A stretch of 64,000 nt of DNA from Piezodorus guildinii (lineage: Eukaryota; Arthropoda; Insecta; Hemiptera; Pentatomidae). The notes beneath the pieces were generated by a model. That model was not told the origin of the DNA. It ran no database searches and worked only from the letters and a program-made list of their open reading frames with translations. The stretch is from NCBI GenBank assembly GCA_023052935.1, contig CM041294.1, forward strand, positions 87,218,616 through 87,282,615. The letters run 5' to 3'. Of this stretch, positions 45,539 through 56,890 are shown in pieces. The position numbers were made by a program, and so were the translations under genes. Numbering within the stretch: the first letter of the stretch is position 1; each line of letters starts with the position of its first letter.

Positions 45539-46887
45539 TTAAGGATTTTTTAAAGAAGGGATTAAGTTTGATACAAGATTAGTAAGTAGTGATATTAGTG
45601 GCATAACGAGGGATTTGATTTCAGTGATGAAGGATGTCATCAAACTTGTAAGGTCTGAGACATTTGATGGAGGAGGAATGTAAGAAATTTGATGCGGATG
45701 AGGTTTTTGAGGGTTGGGTAAATTTTGAGGAATAGCTGGTTGTGGAACGGGTTGAGGATTTTGAAGTGTGCGTTGCTCCGGCAGGGCCTCGGCCTCTTTG
45801 TTCTGGTTCCCACCTCCAAGTAGATGGGCAAATGTTACATTGGAATCAATTGTTTTTGAAGGTTGTCTTCTGCTTCTGATCGGTTCAGCTGTTTCATCCA
45901 GATTCTGAGGTTTTTTGTATCTGCTTTTGAGGTTCTTGTAGATTTGACATCCCTTGTAGCTAGCCGGGTGGTCCTTGAGGCACAGAGCACAAACAGCGGG
46001 TGTTGATCTTGGTCTTGTACATTCTTCTGACTTATGTTGTTCACCACATTTCACACAGCGTGGTATGTGGTGACAATAACTTCTGGTATGACCATATGCC
46101 TGACAATTGTGGCACTGAACTATTTCTTTCTTAGTGTAAGGTTTTTCAACTCTTACACTAGTATAATATAATCTATTGAGGTCATAAATTTTTTCAACTC
46201 CTGCTGATGGTTCCAAGTCCACAAAGAATAGAGGCAGTGGAATTTTATCTTTAAGGACGTTGGTGACTTGTCACACTTTATAGTCCATCTCCGTCAGTTC
46301 TTCTTGGATAGCTGCTGCTGGTGTCGAAGGGTGTAGGTTTCTAATTACAACCCTTAAAGCTCTCTCCTGGCGTAACATTCTTCTGACTTATGTTGTTCAC
46401 CACATTTCACACATCGTGGTATGTGGTGACAATAACTTCTGGTATGACCATATGCCTGACAATTGTGGCACTGAACTATTTCTTTCTTAGTGTAAGGTTT
46501 TTCAACTCTTACACTAGTATAATATAATCTATTGAGGTCATAAATTTTTTCAACTCCTGCTGATGGTTCCAAGTCCACAAAGAATAGAGGCAGTGGAATT
46601 TTATCTTTAAGGACGTTGGTGACTTGTCACACTTTATAGTCCATCTCCGTCAGTTCTTCTTGGATAGCTGCTGCTGGTGTCGAAGGGTGTAGGTTTCTAA
46701 TTACAACCCTTAAAGCTCTCTCCTGGCGTAACTGATATGTATGAAAATCAGCTTTGGTCTCAGTCAGATATTTTACTATTTTTCTGTAGGTTTCGGCGGT
46801 AGTCGGGAATATTTTAGTAGTAAAAAATACAGACGAGTTTGAACCTGCAGATCTAGATCTTTTATTTGTAACTTTCGAAGACATCAC
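45539..46887 (-). pseudogene. Jockey copy A ORF1 (zinc-knuckle protein), disrupted
   Basis: The N-terminus at 46887 (MMSSKVTNKRSRSAG) jumps after about 20 residues to FPTTAETYRKIVKYL, so about 100 codons present in copy B are deleted. It stops at MDYKV (TGA for the arginine in copy B). The remainder, from MDLEPSAGVEKIYD to three zinc knuckles (CHNCQAYGHTRSYC, CVKCGEQHKSEEC, CALCLKDHPASYKGC), is open from 46222 to 45539. A 356-bp tandem duplication (46020-46375 / 46376-46731) covers the stop codon and the first two knuckles, and shifts the frame. Confidence 0.85.
46020..46731. repeat. 356-bp tandem duplication inside Jockey copy A ORF1
   Basis: Units 46020-46375 and 46376-46731 appear identical by eye, both containing the TGA that interrupts ORF1. 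The duplication therefore postdates that mutation. The unit length is not a multiple of three. Confidence 0.9.
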
Positions 46888-47599
46888 TTGATGAAAATAT
46901 CACATTGATTAAAAAAAAATAAATAGGAATAAATATATAATGAAATAAGAAAAAGAAGGAAAAAAAATAAATAAAAGAAAGATAAGGAAAAGAAAAGCAA
47001 ACCCGAGCTTGCCGAGCTAGCGGCAATCAGCTGATCAGTGACCCTCCTTTCACTTTTTCGTGATTGTACAAAGTAAATTATAACTTGGCTTACCGAAATT
47101 TCTCCAATATTCACTGCTGTAGTATTCCTGAGGTCTAGTTATGTTTTCCAGACTGAACACAAGCAAATTCCTACTGAAAAAAGCAAAAATCTGAGAGACG
47201 AAGTAACGTATGACTGTTATCATCGAGCGCATCAGCTGATCCAATAATGTTACTATTTTTTTTTTCCTTATCCTTTTATATTTAAACTCCGTTATCAATC
47301 CATTTATTTTTCATTTGTCCAACATAATCAGCTTCTGAAGATTTCATTTCTTTATTGTTGTTACATATTCATCAATAATTGTAAAAAGCAGTTAATTATG
47401 TCCATTTTGACAGCCAGACATACTGTATATTTTAACGGTACAAACCTGTTACTCTTAAGGGACTCAGTCCCAGAATAAAAATTATTTTCTATTCTATTTC
47501 CTAGCAATTTTAATTTTAATTAATAGACATATTTCACATAAATATTCAACTTTACAATCTAAATACTTAATTCCAATTTGTGTATCATCGCAGCCCTGG

Positions 47600-47810
47600 G
47601 AGGAAACAGCGTCTGTACGTGGTTTACTCGGTTCCGAACCGCAAATTTTTACTTGGAAGACACAAAGTGCCGTTCTGGGAGGACGGAATAAAACAATTAC
47701 TTGAAAGATGGCAACATGTGATAGATCAAAATGGGTCATATATAATTATTAAAAAATATTTACAAGAATCTGAAGTTTTTATTGAAATCACTAGTAAAAA
47801 AGGCTAAAAA
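47600..47810 (+). pseudogene. mariner transposase C-terminal remnant
   Basis: Encodes FWEDGIKQLLERWQHVIDQN and GSYII, the conserved C-terminal block of mariner transposases. The segment before it (47580-47660) is not recognisable. No catalytic motif remains. Confidence 0.65.
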
Positions 47811-48065
47811 CTCATTTTTACAACCCAATACATTACTTCCATCCTTCCCGACTAATATATTTAGTACTGATATTACTAGTAATCGAAATTGTTGAATTAT
47901 CTCTTAAGTCTAATGTTTCTTTTTTAAAATATTAAATACAATTATTTATTTTTTTGGAAACACTGCTGAGATGCAGTGTGAATCTAAAGATGTCACGGTT
48001 TACATACGTTATATGAACTGTTTTTTGTTATTTCCATCTGTAATATAAGAAATTTCTTAGTCAGT

Positions 48066-48068
<3 letters not shown>

Positions 48069-48135
<67 letters not shown>

Positions 48136-48141
48136 TTTTTG
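48069..48141. repeat. (TA)n microsatellite with adjoining T run
   Basis: About 58 bp of TA dinucleotides followed by about 14 T. Possibly seeded by a retro-insertion tail. Confidence 0.9.
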
Positions 48142-48244
48142 GATAAAACTGTCATTCCTTGAAAAAACATCATTACATTACAACTTCTCGCTGTGATATT
48201 CACCCCTTTCTCTTTTCTTTATATTTTTCTAATTACACATGTCA

Positions 48245-48530
48245 GACGTTATCTGACAATAAGTAAATGTACTATAAAACTTCAGCAGCAGACGTGAGAG
48301 GATGGGAAGGAAAGAACCCAGCAGCACCCCTTTCTAGGCATTAATTTAGCAGGAAGGTCTCTCATACAGCTGCTCTTCAAACCTCTTCTAGCTGGAATTT
48401 CAGCTATTGACATATGGTTCATTGTCGTATCCTTGCAGTTTGCTATGAAACTCGAAAAGAGAGTTCGTAAGTTTTGATCAACTGTTGGTTGTTGTAAGTG
48501 TTCATTGCATTTTTTTTTTTTTTGTTTTAG
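48245..48530 (-). pseudogene. Jockey subfamily b C-terminus and 3' UTR
   Basis: Minus-strand end similar to 22495-22830: 'cagcagcacccctttctagg' (3' UTR), 'ggaaggtctctcatacagct' (protein end), and 'gatcaactgttggttgttgt' near 48476. The 5' break is at a T run near 48512. It overlaps in content with 51100-51130, so it is a separate copy and not the lost end of that one. Confidence 0.6.
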
Positions 48531-49204
48531 AAAATATTAATGAGGCAGACAAAGGCTATTCCCCATTATTTGAGAAAACTTTAAGATTAGTGGTTGTTAG
48601 AAAATATAAAAGATGAGTTCTATAAAGAAGAGAAGTTGGATACAGGCAAATATATGAAAGGGCGATTTAGAAGACACAGAGCTTACTAAAGAGGTGATAT
48701 TTATCTTGCCCTGCGTAACACCAACACCTACCCTTTGGAAGCTTCACGGGGAGTTTAGCATCTTCAATAGAACTTTGAGCTGCAAATTCTCGAGGTGTTG
48801 GGTCCTAATACAGGGCCTTCAAACCTAACCGCTTTTAGTGAATCTAGTTCAGGATTAGATCGGGTAATTAATAAGGATTAGGGAAAGTAATATCGAAGAT
48901 ATAGTGAGAAACAGAATGGATTGATTTTTTAAGTTTTATACTGTGGGTTCAACTGCTGAGGCTGTTAGCGACGATATTTATTTTTTTATTTTTACACACA
49001 ATACAACATAACATTTATTCAATGTAATTTGCAATATGCAATTCCCTTGAAAAAAGCAAATGTGTAAACAGCTGAAGCAGCAGAAGAAATCCTTAGGTAA
49101 TCAGGATATCTCTGGGTGTGTGGTCTGCGCAGTCGTCAGGATTGGCTGTGATTTAATGGCTAGAATATTTTAATGCCTCTTTTTATGCAACTAATTTTAT
49201 TTTT
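48531..49204. other. No gene recognised
   Basis: No ORF or repeat assignment supported. A segment at 48680-48840 is slightly GC-richer but gives no recognisable protein. Confidence 0.4.
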
Positions 49205-51097
49205 AGATGAGGAAGATGGTTGGGGGTGCGGTCATAAATTAAAACCACACAATTAAAAATAAGAGTTATTTTTATTATGTGCCGACGTTTCGGCCTACAA
49301 TGTGGGCCTTCATCAGGGCTAAAAGAAACAAGATAACAACCAATGTAATTAGACTTAATAATGCGTTAGGTATATAATAATTATATGACAGTAATAAATT
49401 ATGGGAACATAAATAATATTAAATGTAAAATGATAATAAGATGACAATTATAAAGTATGGAAATAAGGTGACAGTTATAAAGTATGGAAATAAACAAAAT
49501 TAAGATGATAGTTATAAAGTATGGAAGTAGACATAATTGAGATGATAATATTGTAATGAGAATATATAAATAGAGACTCAGTAAATGAAAAAATGATAAA
49601 GGAAAAATATGTGAACAATTAAAATTTTAAATATTAACAATTATGAGTTGATATATGACGGTAATATATTAAAAACATAGTTAAGAGTATAGGTAATATA
49701 TAAAAAAATATAGTCATTACAAAAGAGAAACAGTATGAATAAAAAATAATAATTTAAATTTTAAAATAATGTAATATTAAACTAATAATTATATGTCAGG
49801 ATATGTAACGGAGAAATATATGAGTATGGAAAGGGGGAGAAAGAAATGGGCGATGAAAAAAGACCTTTATAAATAAGAAAAAATACTTACATGACGTGCA
49901 AGCGTTGCCTACGAAGTGATGTTTCTCAGTTTAAAAAACGCTCATTGCGTGGAACGGAAAATATGAGAACTAGAATGTCCGTTAGGAAAATTCCAAGAAG
50001 CTAAGTTATGTTTACTGATTCGATTGTTAAAAAATAGCCAAAAGTCATTACTTGAGAGTACTTGAGTTATTACTTATGAGTATTTGATAAAATTGTAAGA
50101 AATAGTGACGAGGTAAAGATTAAAAGATTTTAAGTAATAACGGATGACGATAATAAATGATGAATGATGATAAGGTAATAACGAATGACGATAAGGAGCT
50201 GTCGAAGGAAATGATAAATAAACAGTAATCTAGTAGGTAAACAAATAAATAAATAAAAAAGGGGAGTACGAAAATTAAATAAATATATAAATAAAAAATT
50301 GATAATAAATAAATAAAAATAAAATTATGAAGAGATGATCAGATGGTTGTTTAAAAAATGAGCTAGGGATGCTTTATTAAATTTAATATTTGGGAATAAG
50401 CTAGTGACAAGTTATGTTTGTCAGTCTTTTGATTAACAGGAAGGGGTTCTAGTTGTATGTAAATGCATTCTGTAATGAGTCGTTTGTCATGGTTGGGAAC
50501 AGTGGCAAGAATGGATGTTTTATCAAAATCAAAGGAATGTTTAAGGGTTAAGGACAGTTCTGAAAGTTTTGAAGCGGTAGAATTTTTAGAGGAAATTGTA
50601 TATTTGTGTCGGGTGATGCGATCTTTGAGAAGGTTTTTGGTTTCACCAATATAGGCAGAGTTGCAATTAGGAGTTCCGCAAGGGACTCTATAAACAATTT
50701 TTGAACGGTGGTCTGTTGGTATACTGTCTTTAAGTCGGCTGTAAATATTGGAGAGTTTGTAGTGGGATTTTAAAGCAAGTCTGAGGTTTGGATAGAAGGA
50801 TTTTAATGATTTTTTAATTTTTTCTGAAAGAGAGGGAATGTAAGGTACGGATCTATATAAGAGAGTTGGTGATGATGATGGAGTAGAAAGAGAGGTTAAT
50901 TGAGGTTGAGACTGATTTCTGTAGTTATTTATAAGTTTGTTTATGATCACGGTAGGGAAGTTATTGGCCAGGAGCATTGTCTTTATGCGGTTAATGTTGA
51001 TGTCATGTGTTGATGTCATAATTTTATTTTTATTGTAAATTCCTGACAAATTCTTTTTAAAATCATCATTTTTATTTTTTATTAAGTTTATCAAGAG
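49205..51097 (-). mobile_element. Penelope-like element, 5'-truncated 3' half
   Basis: The minus strand encodes the C-terminal end of a PLE protein including a GIY-YIG endonuclease, followed by about 1 kb of 3' UTR and a terminus with an intact hammerhead motif and 'gcggtcata'. The 3' terminal 250 bp match the arms of element H1. The 5' break lies near 51097, where the sequence changes within a codon run to a Jockey subfamily b gene in the same orientation. The reverse transcriptase of the PLE itself is absent. Confidence 0.8.
49278..49323 (-). ncRNA. Hammerhead ribozyme motif at the PLE 3' end
   Basis: On the minus strand: AGCC (stem I), CTGATGA (49316-49310), stem II GGCC/GGCC with a 9-nt loop, GAAAC (49291-49287), GTC, then GGC closing stem I. 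All invariant core positions are present, and the predicted cleavage triplet is GTC. Stem III is a single C-G pair, as in the H2 motifs. Confidence 0.8.
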
Positions 51098-51268
51098 TGT
51101 TCGTATATGTTGGTCAACTGTTGGTTGCTGTAAGTCCGTGTGTAGGGTTCTGTTGTTTACGTACCAAGGAGCTGTCGTTATGAGTCGTAAAATGTTGGAT
51201 TGAAATGATTGCAGTTTTTGTATGAGTCTTTTTTTGCTGAACCAAAAATCTGTGAAGCGTAAGTCCAT
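50363..51268 (-). CDS. Chimeric ORF: Jockey RT C-terminus fused to PLE GIY-YIG endonuclease
   Basis: An uninterrupted 301-codon frame. Residues 1-58 belong to Jockey subfamily b (LQSFQSNILRLITTAPWYV, then RTLHTDLQQPTVDQHIRTL). From about residue 59 the content changes to PLE: a linker with ININRIKTMLLANNFP, then YIPSLSEKIKKSLKSFYP, and a GIY-YIG domain with KIVYRVPC, SAYIGETKNLLKDRITRH and a later E-C-I/Y-I block. In PLEs this domain cuts DNA for target-primed reverse transcription. No ATG of PLE origin is present; the first ATG lies in Jockey sequence. Whether the fusion is translated is unknown; a 5'-truncated PLE landing in frame is the simplest explanation. Confidence 0.65.
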   Translation of the reverse strand: MDLRFTDFWFSKKRLIQKLQSFQSNILRLITTAPWYVNNRTLHTDLQQPTVDQHIRTLLINLIKNKNDDFKKNLSGIYNKNKIMTSTHDININRIKTMLLANNFPTVIINKLINNYRNQSQPQLTSLSTPSSSPTLLYRSVPYIPSLSEKIKKSLKSFYPNLRLALKSHYKLSNIYSRLKDSIPTDHRSKIVYRVPCGTPNCNSAYIGETKNLLKDRITRHKYTISSKNSTASKLSELSLTLKHSFDFDKTSILATVPNHDKRLITECIYIQLEPLPVNQKTDKHNLSLAYSQILNLIKHP

Positions 51269-51990
51269 ATTGGCTTAAGAAGGTATGTGTGTGTAATAAG
51301 TTTCTGTCTAATTTTTAAATTTGATGATTTTGATAAAAGAGAGGATAGTAATTTCAGTCCGTGGTTGAGGGTCTGTCTTTACATCTTGACATGTGGGCCC
51401 AAGTCATCCTTTGATCGAGTGTCAGTCCTAGGTAATGTACAGAGTTGGTCAGAGGAATTTGGTTGTTGTCGATAAAAATTGGTGGGCAAGTGTTTTGTCG
51501 TAGTGTGAACGTAACGTGTTTTGATATGTCGTGATTTAAACGAATTTTCCAAAGATTGTACCAATTTTGTAGTAGCATTAAGTGATTATGTACAGTCAGT
51601 GAGGCCAGTATAGGATGGCCGTTTGATGTTAAAATTGCAGTATCGTCCGTGTAAGTAGCAGTCAATGTGGTGGGGTGAGTTGGTATGTCATGTGTGTATA
51701 CAATGTATAGGAGAGGAGCAAGTATCGATCCCTGAGGTTCTGCCAACACTGGTCGTATTGAAGAAGTTTCTGAGCCTTGCCGAACAGAGAAAAACCTATC
51801 GTAGAGGAAAGAGTGTATAATAAGATAGTACGTGTAAGGTAGTACGTTCTTAAATTTAAAGAGAAGCCCCTCGTGCCAGACTTGATCAAACGCTTGGGCA
51901 ACATCCAAAAATATCCCAGTTGGGTATTGGTTTTTTTCTAGTGCTCCTGCAATGAAGTCAGTATCTCTGTTTAAGAAGAAAAACATATAT
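51269..51990 (-). pseudogene. Jockey subfamily b reverse transcriptase fragment
   Basis: The frame 51986-51354 encodes FLDVAQAFDQVWHEGLLFK (motif A), EPQGSILAPLLYIVYT (motif B, with E in place of the usual V/C before PQGS) and TYTDDTAIL (motif C, YTDD). It then reaches NSVHYLGLTLDQRMTW and shifts frame before the region continued at 51268. The endonuclease is missing and the 5' break is near 51990. Confidence 0.75.
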
Positions 51991-52084
51991 TTTTTTACTG
52001 TTGGAACGTTGTTTTACTATTGTGTGTTACCCAACCAAAACAAAGAATGTATCTTTTATATATTTATCTATTACCAATTCGTTT

Positions 52085-52750
52085 ATATATTTTAAAAAAA
52101 AATATTTTTATTGAAATTTACAACTGTATTTTATAATACAACAGGTAAATGTGCTGGTTACTGAAAAAAGACATGAAAAAACATGAAGAAAAACTGTCCA
52201 TTGGCAGCACTCTAGTTGTCAATCTAAACGAGAAGGCCTCGAGGCCATCTTCTTTTCAGACGCCTCGGAGGGTTATCAGGGATCAAAGAGGAAGCTAGGA
52301 TAGAAACTAGTGGGTTAGAGTGGGAATGGAGTTTTTCATGGAAGGATTCATACCTGGTTCGGGCCAAAACAATAACATAGGGAACATCAAGGTCTTTGTA
52401 GATGAGTTTATGCGTGACAACATAAGGAGCGTTGATTATTTTACGAAGGATTATGGATTGTAAAGATGGATACGAGAGGAATTAGATGGTTTGGTAGAGC
52501 CTCATAGCTCAATTCCGTAAGTCCAGATAGGTCTTATAATAGTCACGTAGATGAGCATTTTGTAGTTAAGAGGAAGGTTTTTTAGCATTTGTCTAGTAGC
52601 CGAAAACAGCGAGCGGTTTCCTGCCGTTTTAGTCTTTTATGAGGGTTCCATGTTAGACGTTTGTCCATAGAGATTCCTGCATATCTAATCTGTTCAACAT
52701 GAACTAGTTGAGTGTTATTAAAGGATACTATAAGGAATTAGGTTTACGAC
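52085..52750 (-). pseudogene. Jockey 5'-truncated copy
   Basis: The 3' UTR 'aaatttacaactgtatttta' (52118) and an A-rich tail are followed on the minus strand by a degenerate C-terminus (block 'acgcctcggagggtt' at 52260) up to 'gtccatagagattcc' and the VHEQIRY-like start near 52700. Frame breaks throughout. Confidence 0.7.
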
Positions 52751-52794
52751 GAAGGGTAAAGATTAATTGATGGGATTTGTTTGAATTCATTTTG

Positions 52795-52960
52795 ATACCA
52801 TATTTCTCACACACAGATCTTTTTTGGGAATTGGTCATTTGCACTCAGGAGACCCTAAAACGTGTATTTTCGTTGAAAACTGCAATTCAATAATTTTCAT
52901 CATCACAATACTTTCCCTTACTATATATTTCATATATAGGTAAGTAAAAGTAAAAAGTTC
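52795..52960 (+). repeat. Family M repeat, 3' terminus only
   Basis: Contains 'ggagaccctaaaacgtgtat' and 'catatataggtaagtaaaag', the 3' terminal 165 bp of the family. Confidence 0.6.
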
Positions 52961-53029
52961 ATTAAAGTCACTATGTGAGTTCCATGATAACTAGAAAAAA
53001 CAAAAAACAGAAGACAATAAACTGGCAGT

Positions 53030-53095
53030 TAAAGACGGGAATTGCGTGTTATTATTCGGTAGCGAAATTACTTACCTCGTGGCTCCTGTCAAGAA
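53030..53095 (+). pseudogene. RTE-like thumb scrap
   Basis: Encodes CYYSVAKLLTSWLLSRN, matching the thumb start of the copies at 7.2 kb and 9.06 kb. Only about 65 bp remain, directly before the hairpin element. Confidence 0.5.
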
Positions 53096-53102
53096 ACATA
53101 GA

Positions 53103-53820
53103 AGGGGAGGATCCCAAATGTGTCCCACTGATTTTTAATATTTGTTAGTTTTTTTTTTAGGTAAAACTAGACATTAAACCATTATACTCTGCGAAATATT
53201 AGAGGCCAACGCCCAGAAGTCGTGTGAAAAACCCGGAAACATTGCCCATGAAAAGCACCTTTTATTAAATATCTCTGGTTCTAGTGTGTTTCCGGTAGAA
53301 AAATAAGTGCAGTGTCAAAATTACCCTTTTTCAAAACAGAATAATATAAAAAAAAAGAGCCATTAAGATATTTAAGTTTTATGTTTGGCAATAATCCTAA
53401 AAATATAAATAATCTTGTCAAAAGAGTATTTTTAGTAAGGTTTCTTGAAACTGTGCTCAAATTAGGAATCCTCTTTAAGAGTAACGAACACAGTTTTTAA
53501 GAAACCTTATTAAGAGTACTGTTTTGATGAGGTTACTTATATTTTTAGGTTTTTTACTAAACATACTAATAATTTAATGACTTCTTTGTTTAGATTATTC
53601 TGCTTTGGAGTAGTATAATTTTGGCAACAAACTTATTTTTCTACCTCCACTAGAATCAGAGATACTATATAAAATGTGTTTTTCGTAAGCAAATACTCCG
53701 ATTTCTTCTCGCAACTGCTGGAGAGCGTTGTTCTCTAATATTTTGCAGAGTCTAATGGTTTAATGTCTAGTTTTAACTAAAAATATTCATCACAATCATT
53801 CACATTTGGTATACTCTCCT
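53103..53820. mobile_element. Long hairpin (MITE-like) element
   Basis: Nearly the whole segment is an inverted repeat of about 350-bp arms meeting near 53470. Mirror pairs: 'aaactagacattaaaccatt' (53164) with 'aatggtttaatgtctagttt' (53755), and 'aaggtttcttgaaactgtg' (53440) with 'acagtttttaagaaacctta' (53491). The outer edges 'ggaggatcccaaatgtg' and 'cacatttggtatactctcc' also pair. The arms have diverged by small changes. There is no ORF. A TSD was not resolved. Confidence 0.75.
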
Positions 53821-55384
53821 TTTTAGTAAGACAAAGATAAGCCTTGCTGAGGTTAGCACTGAAAAGGTTACCCCTTTCTCTGCATACTATAGCCAGCATA
53901 GTCAATACGTCATGCTGGTTTACTCTAACCACTTCCCCGTACATTTACTTTTATGACAAATTATGGTGTAAAATAAAGCAACTTAATTAACTGTTACTTG
54001 TAGAATCACTAAACTAAACTAAAACGCTGCAAATTATTACACAATGGTTTATTATTTCCAAATAACTATATTAGGGTATAACTGTTTTTATAGCTATTAT
54101 TAGGTAATTAAGTAATATGAAAAGCAATAAATAATTGAAAAAAAAAGTCATATCACGACCAATTTCAAACCGCTATATCTCTGCTAGTTCTCAATCAATT
54201 TCAATGACTTTTTTTATTTTGTAGGAGATTTAATTCTTTATGAAATTTATTTATTTATTAGAAGAAACGCATTTTCTCTGAGGATCTAAGCATCTTGAAT
54301 CGCTGCTTCTCTCTGTGCATTTGAAATGCTTCAAATTTTGAGAAGGTGTAATTTTTTTTTTTTTTTTTTTTTTTTGGTCGATTACAAAGGTTCATCATTG
54401 AAAATAATAAACCAAAATCATTTATATTAGACTGCGTTACTATTTCCTTTTCTTTTGATTTTCATTCAAAAAATTCAAATAAAATTTCCTGGTTCTAGAA
54501 CACCTTACATTTTTTCTCTATCATCAATAATAACCGAGGGCGTAATTTTGTTTTTTTTACTATTACAAAGGTTATTGAAAATTATAAACCAAAATTAGAC
54601 AGAAACCGAATTCACACATATACCTACAAATTAGGGGCCACCTAAAGTCACATAAAAAAATCACACAATTTGCGACTGAAAAACACATTTTATTTATTGT
54701 ATAATTGATTAGAACTTTCTCTTCTATTGTTTTCCACTAACAAGTAATCAAGTTGTTAGTCCAAGCCTGTTTATATATTTCAATTAGTCCAAGTATGTGA
54801 CAATGAAGTGAATATTACCTACCACATAGTGACCATGCTTATTATAATGATGACTGTGGAAAACAGATAAAAAGGAATTTGTTGAAAATGACCTGTATTA
54901 TTTTAATATGGATTTTTTTTTAATTTCCACTTTCTTTCCCCATGCTTATCAAGTCTGCTGCTTAAGTATTGCACTTTTGATAATTGTCAGATAACTCCTG
55001 AAAGGTCCGATTGAAGATAATTATAAAGAGAAAAAAAAGAGAGAGAAAGGGAGGAGGATAAATATCACAAGGGAAAAGTTGTAAAGAAAAGGATTTTTTC
55101 CTTGGATGACTATTTTCTCACTAAAAAAAAAAAATAATAAGACCTAAGGACTGAGGAATTTCTCATATTATAGACGGAAAGAACATTTTATATAACGTAT
55201 TTAAACCGAGACATCTTTACTTTTTATACAGCGCGTTTACTCATAATTAGATTGCTTCTCAGAGATGGGAATAGAGAAATATAAAGAAAAATAAAAATAT
55301 TTTGTTTTTCTTTTTATATTAAAATAAATATTCTAAGTAATAAAAAAATAAATAAAAAAATACTGACTAACTGTGGCCTTTATT
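53821..55384. other. No gene; T run and a dispersed repeat
   Basis: A T run of about 25 at 54350-54375 begins a segment (54376-54545) that is the inverse of 5440-5645. The rest is AT-rich without supported features. A purine-rich patch lies at 55030-55065. Confidence 0.45.
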
Positions 55385-55905
55385 TTTTTTTTAAATATAT
55401 TTTTTATTAAAATTTACAACTGTATGTTATAATACATCAAGTAAATATGCTGCTTCATTCATGAGATAGTGAACATAAAAAATGAAGAGAAACTGCCCCT
55501 TGGCAGCACTCTAGTAGTCAATCTAAACAAGATGGTCTCGAGGCCATCATCTCTTCAGACGCCTCGATGGATTTTCGGGAGTTGAAGAGGAAGCAAGGAT
55601 TGAAACTAGTGGATTAGAGTAGGAATGGAGTTTTTCATGGAAGGAATGATACCTTGTACGGGCCAAATCAGCTATATAAGGAACATGGAGGACTTTATGA
55701 ATGATTTTATTCGTGACAAAGTAAGGAGCGTTGAGGATTTTACCAAGGATTTTGGATTGTAAGAATTGGATACGAAATGAATTGGATGGTTTAGTAGAGC
55801 CCCAAAACTCAACTCCGTAGATCCAAATAGGCCTTATGATGGTCATGTAAATGAGTCTTTTGTAGTTAAGCGAAAGGTTAGAGCGTCTGTCTATAAGTGT
55901 ATTTT
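55385..55905 (-). pseudogene. Jockey 5'-truncated copy
   Basis: The open frame 55846-55547 encodes IIRPIWIYGVEFWGSTKPS, SKILGKILNAPYFVTNKII, and ends NPSRRLKR. The 3' UTR with 'aatttacaactgtatgtta' lies at 55410-55430 beside a T run. The 5' break is near 55905. Confidence 0.75.
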
Positions 55906-56639
55906 CTAATTATTAATTTAGAGAGAAATCAGAAATGTTAGACAAAGCATCAAAACATCGAAGGCTGAAAGGGAATTTAATAAGAGATCAACTAATCTAA
56001 AATACAATGTCTTTCATGTCTGAATAAATATTTTAGGATGCCTTGCTGACACTAGTTGTTAAAACAACTTAAAAAACTGAAACTTTACAACTTTTAAATT
56101 AAAAAATACCACAAGGAGATCACAATGAAAATCATATTTTATGCGACAAACCCTTAACTGTAAGACATGAGGGAGAAACTTTAGGGGTATAACAGAATAT
56201 ATTTTGTGAAATACTACTATGTGGGAGGAGGGAGTGGAAAATGTTGTTCCGGAAGTTGCGAGGAAATTTCCCCACAGCCCGGAAATAAGGTGGGATATAT
56301 TCTACCAAACAATATTCTAGGGGAAAGTAATAGAGTATGACTATATTAACTCGCTGGTGTTTTTCTCGCAAGGGATGGATGCAATTTATAAACCTTTTAG
56401 GAAAATAAACTATTGGAGTTTAATATCAAAACAATTTCACGGAAACTCAACGTTAATTACACTAAAAGTTAATAAGTATACTGAAAAAAAAAATGATATA
56501 CATATAAGCAATATAGGATGTTTCAGAAAGTTTTAATCGCCCCCAATCAATTTTGTTTTCCAAAAGTTACTATAAAAGTTCAGGAAAGTTTTTCAGGAAG
56601 AGCTTTCAATAAGTAATAATATTTAATGTGTTTTTTTTT
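55906..56639. other. No gene recognised
   Basis: AT-rich sequence; the 79-codon minus-strand ORF at 56132-56371 has no identifiable features. Confidence 0.4.
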
Positions 56640-56890
56640 TCGGTTGCCGCAACAGGCCATGGAGACTTGACTGCGTAGTGTGGTTCTCTATGATTCCACA
56701 CCGCGATTCTAGAGGACATTTTTCAGGGTAGGGTCATCATTCTCTACGCCTAATTTCGCGAGTGGCCACCAGTTAGCGGACGGGTCTAACATACCCGTTG
56801 TGAGTTAATCCCTATTTAATTACATGCTTCAAAAAGTTTCTCGAGACGGATTCGAACTAACGTACTAAGTAGATTAGCTACATAGTCACG
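56640..56890 (-). mobile_element. Possible tRNA-derived SINE, third family
   Basis: The minus strand has an exact B-box-like AGTTCGAATCC at 56858-56848 and an A-box-like 'tgtagctaatctac' about 25 bases upstream. The downstream body is GC-richer (56640-56800) than its surroundings. Only one copy was seen in the window, so the assignment is tentative. Confidence 0.4.

Larger units (their letters stand above)
42462..47242 (-). mobile_element. Jockey retrotransposon copy A, near full-length, inactive
   Basis: Flanked by AATAATGTTACT at 42450-42461 and 47243-47254. The minus-strand order is 5' UTR, ORF1, ORF2, 3' UTR and an A tail (T run 42461-42479). The 5' terminus (ATTGG) and 3' UTR align with copy B at 57736-62558, giving the family length of about 4.8 kb. 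It is disabled by an ORF1 deletion, nonsense codon and 356-bp duplication, and by ORF2 frameshifts and a catalytic change. Confidence 0.9.
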
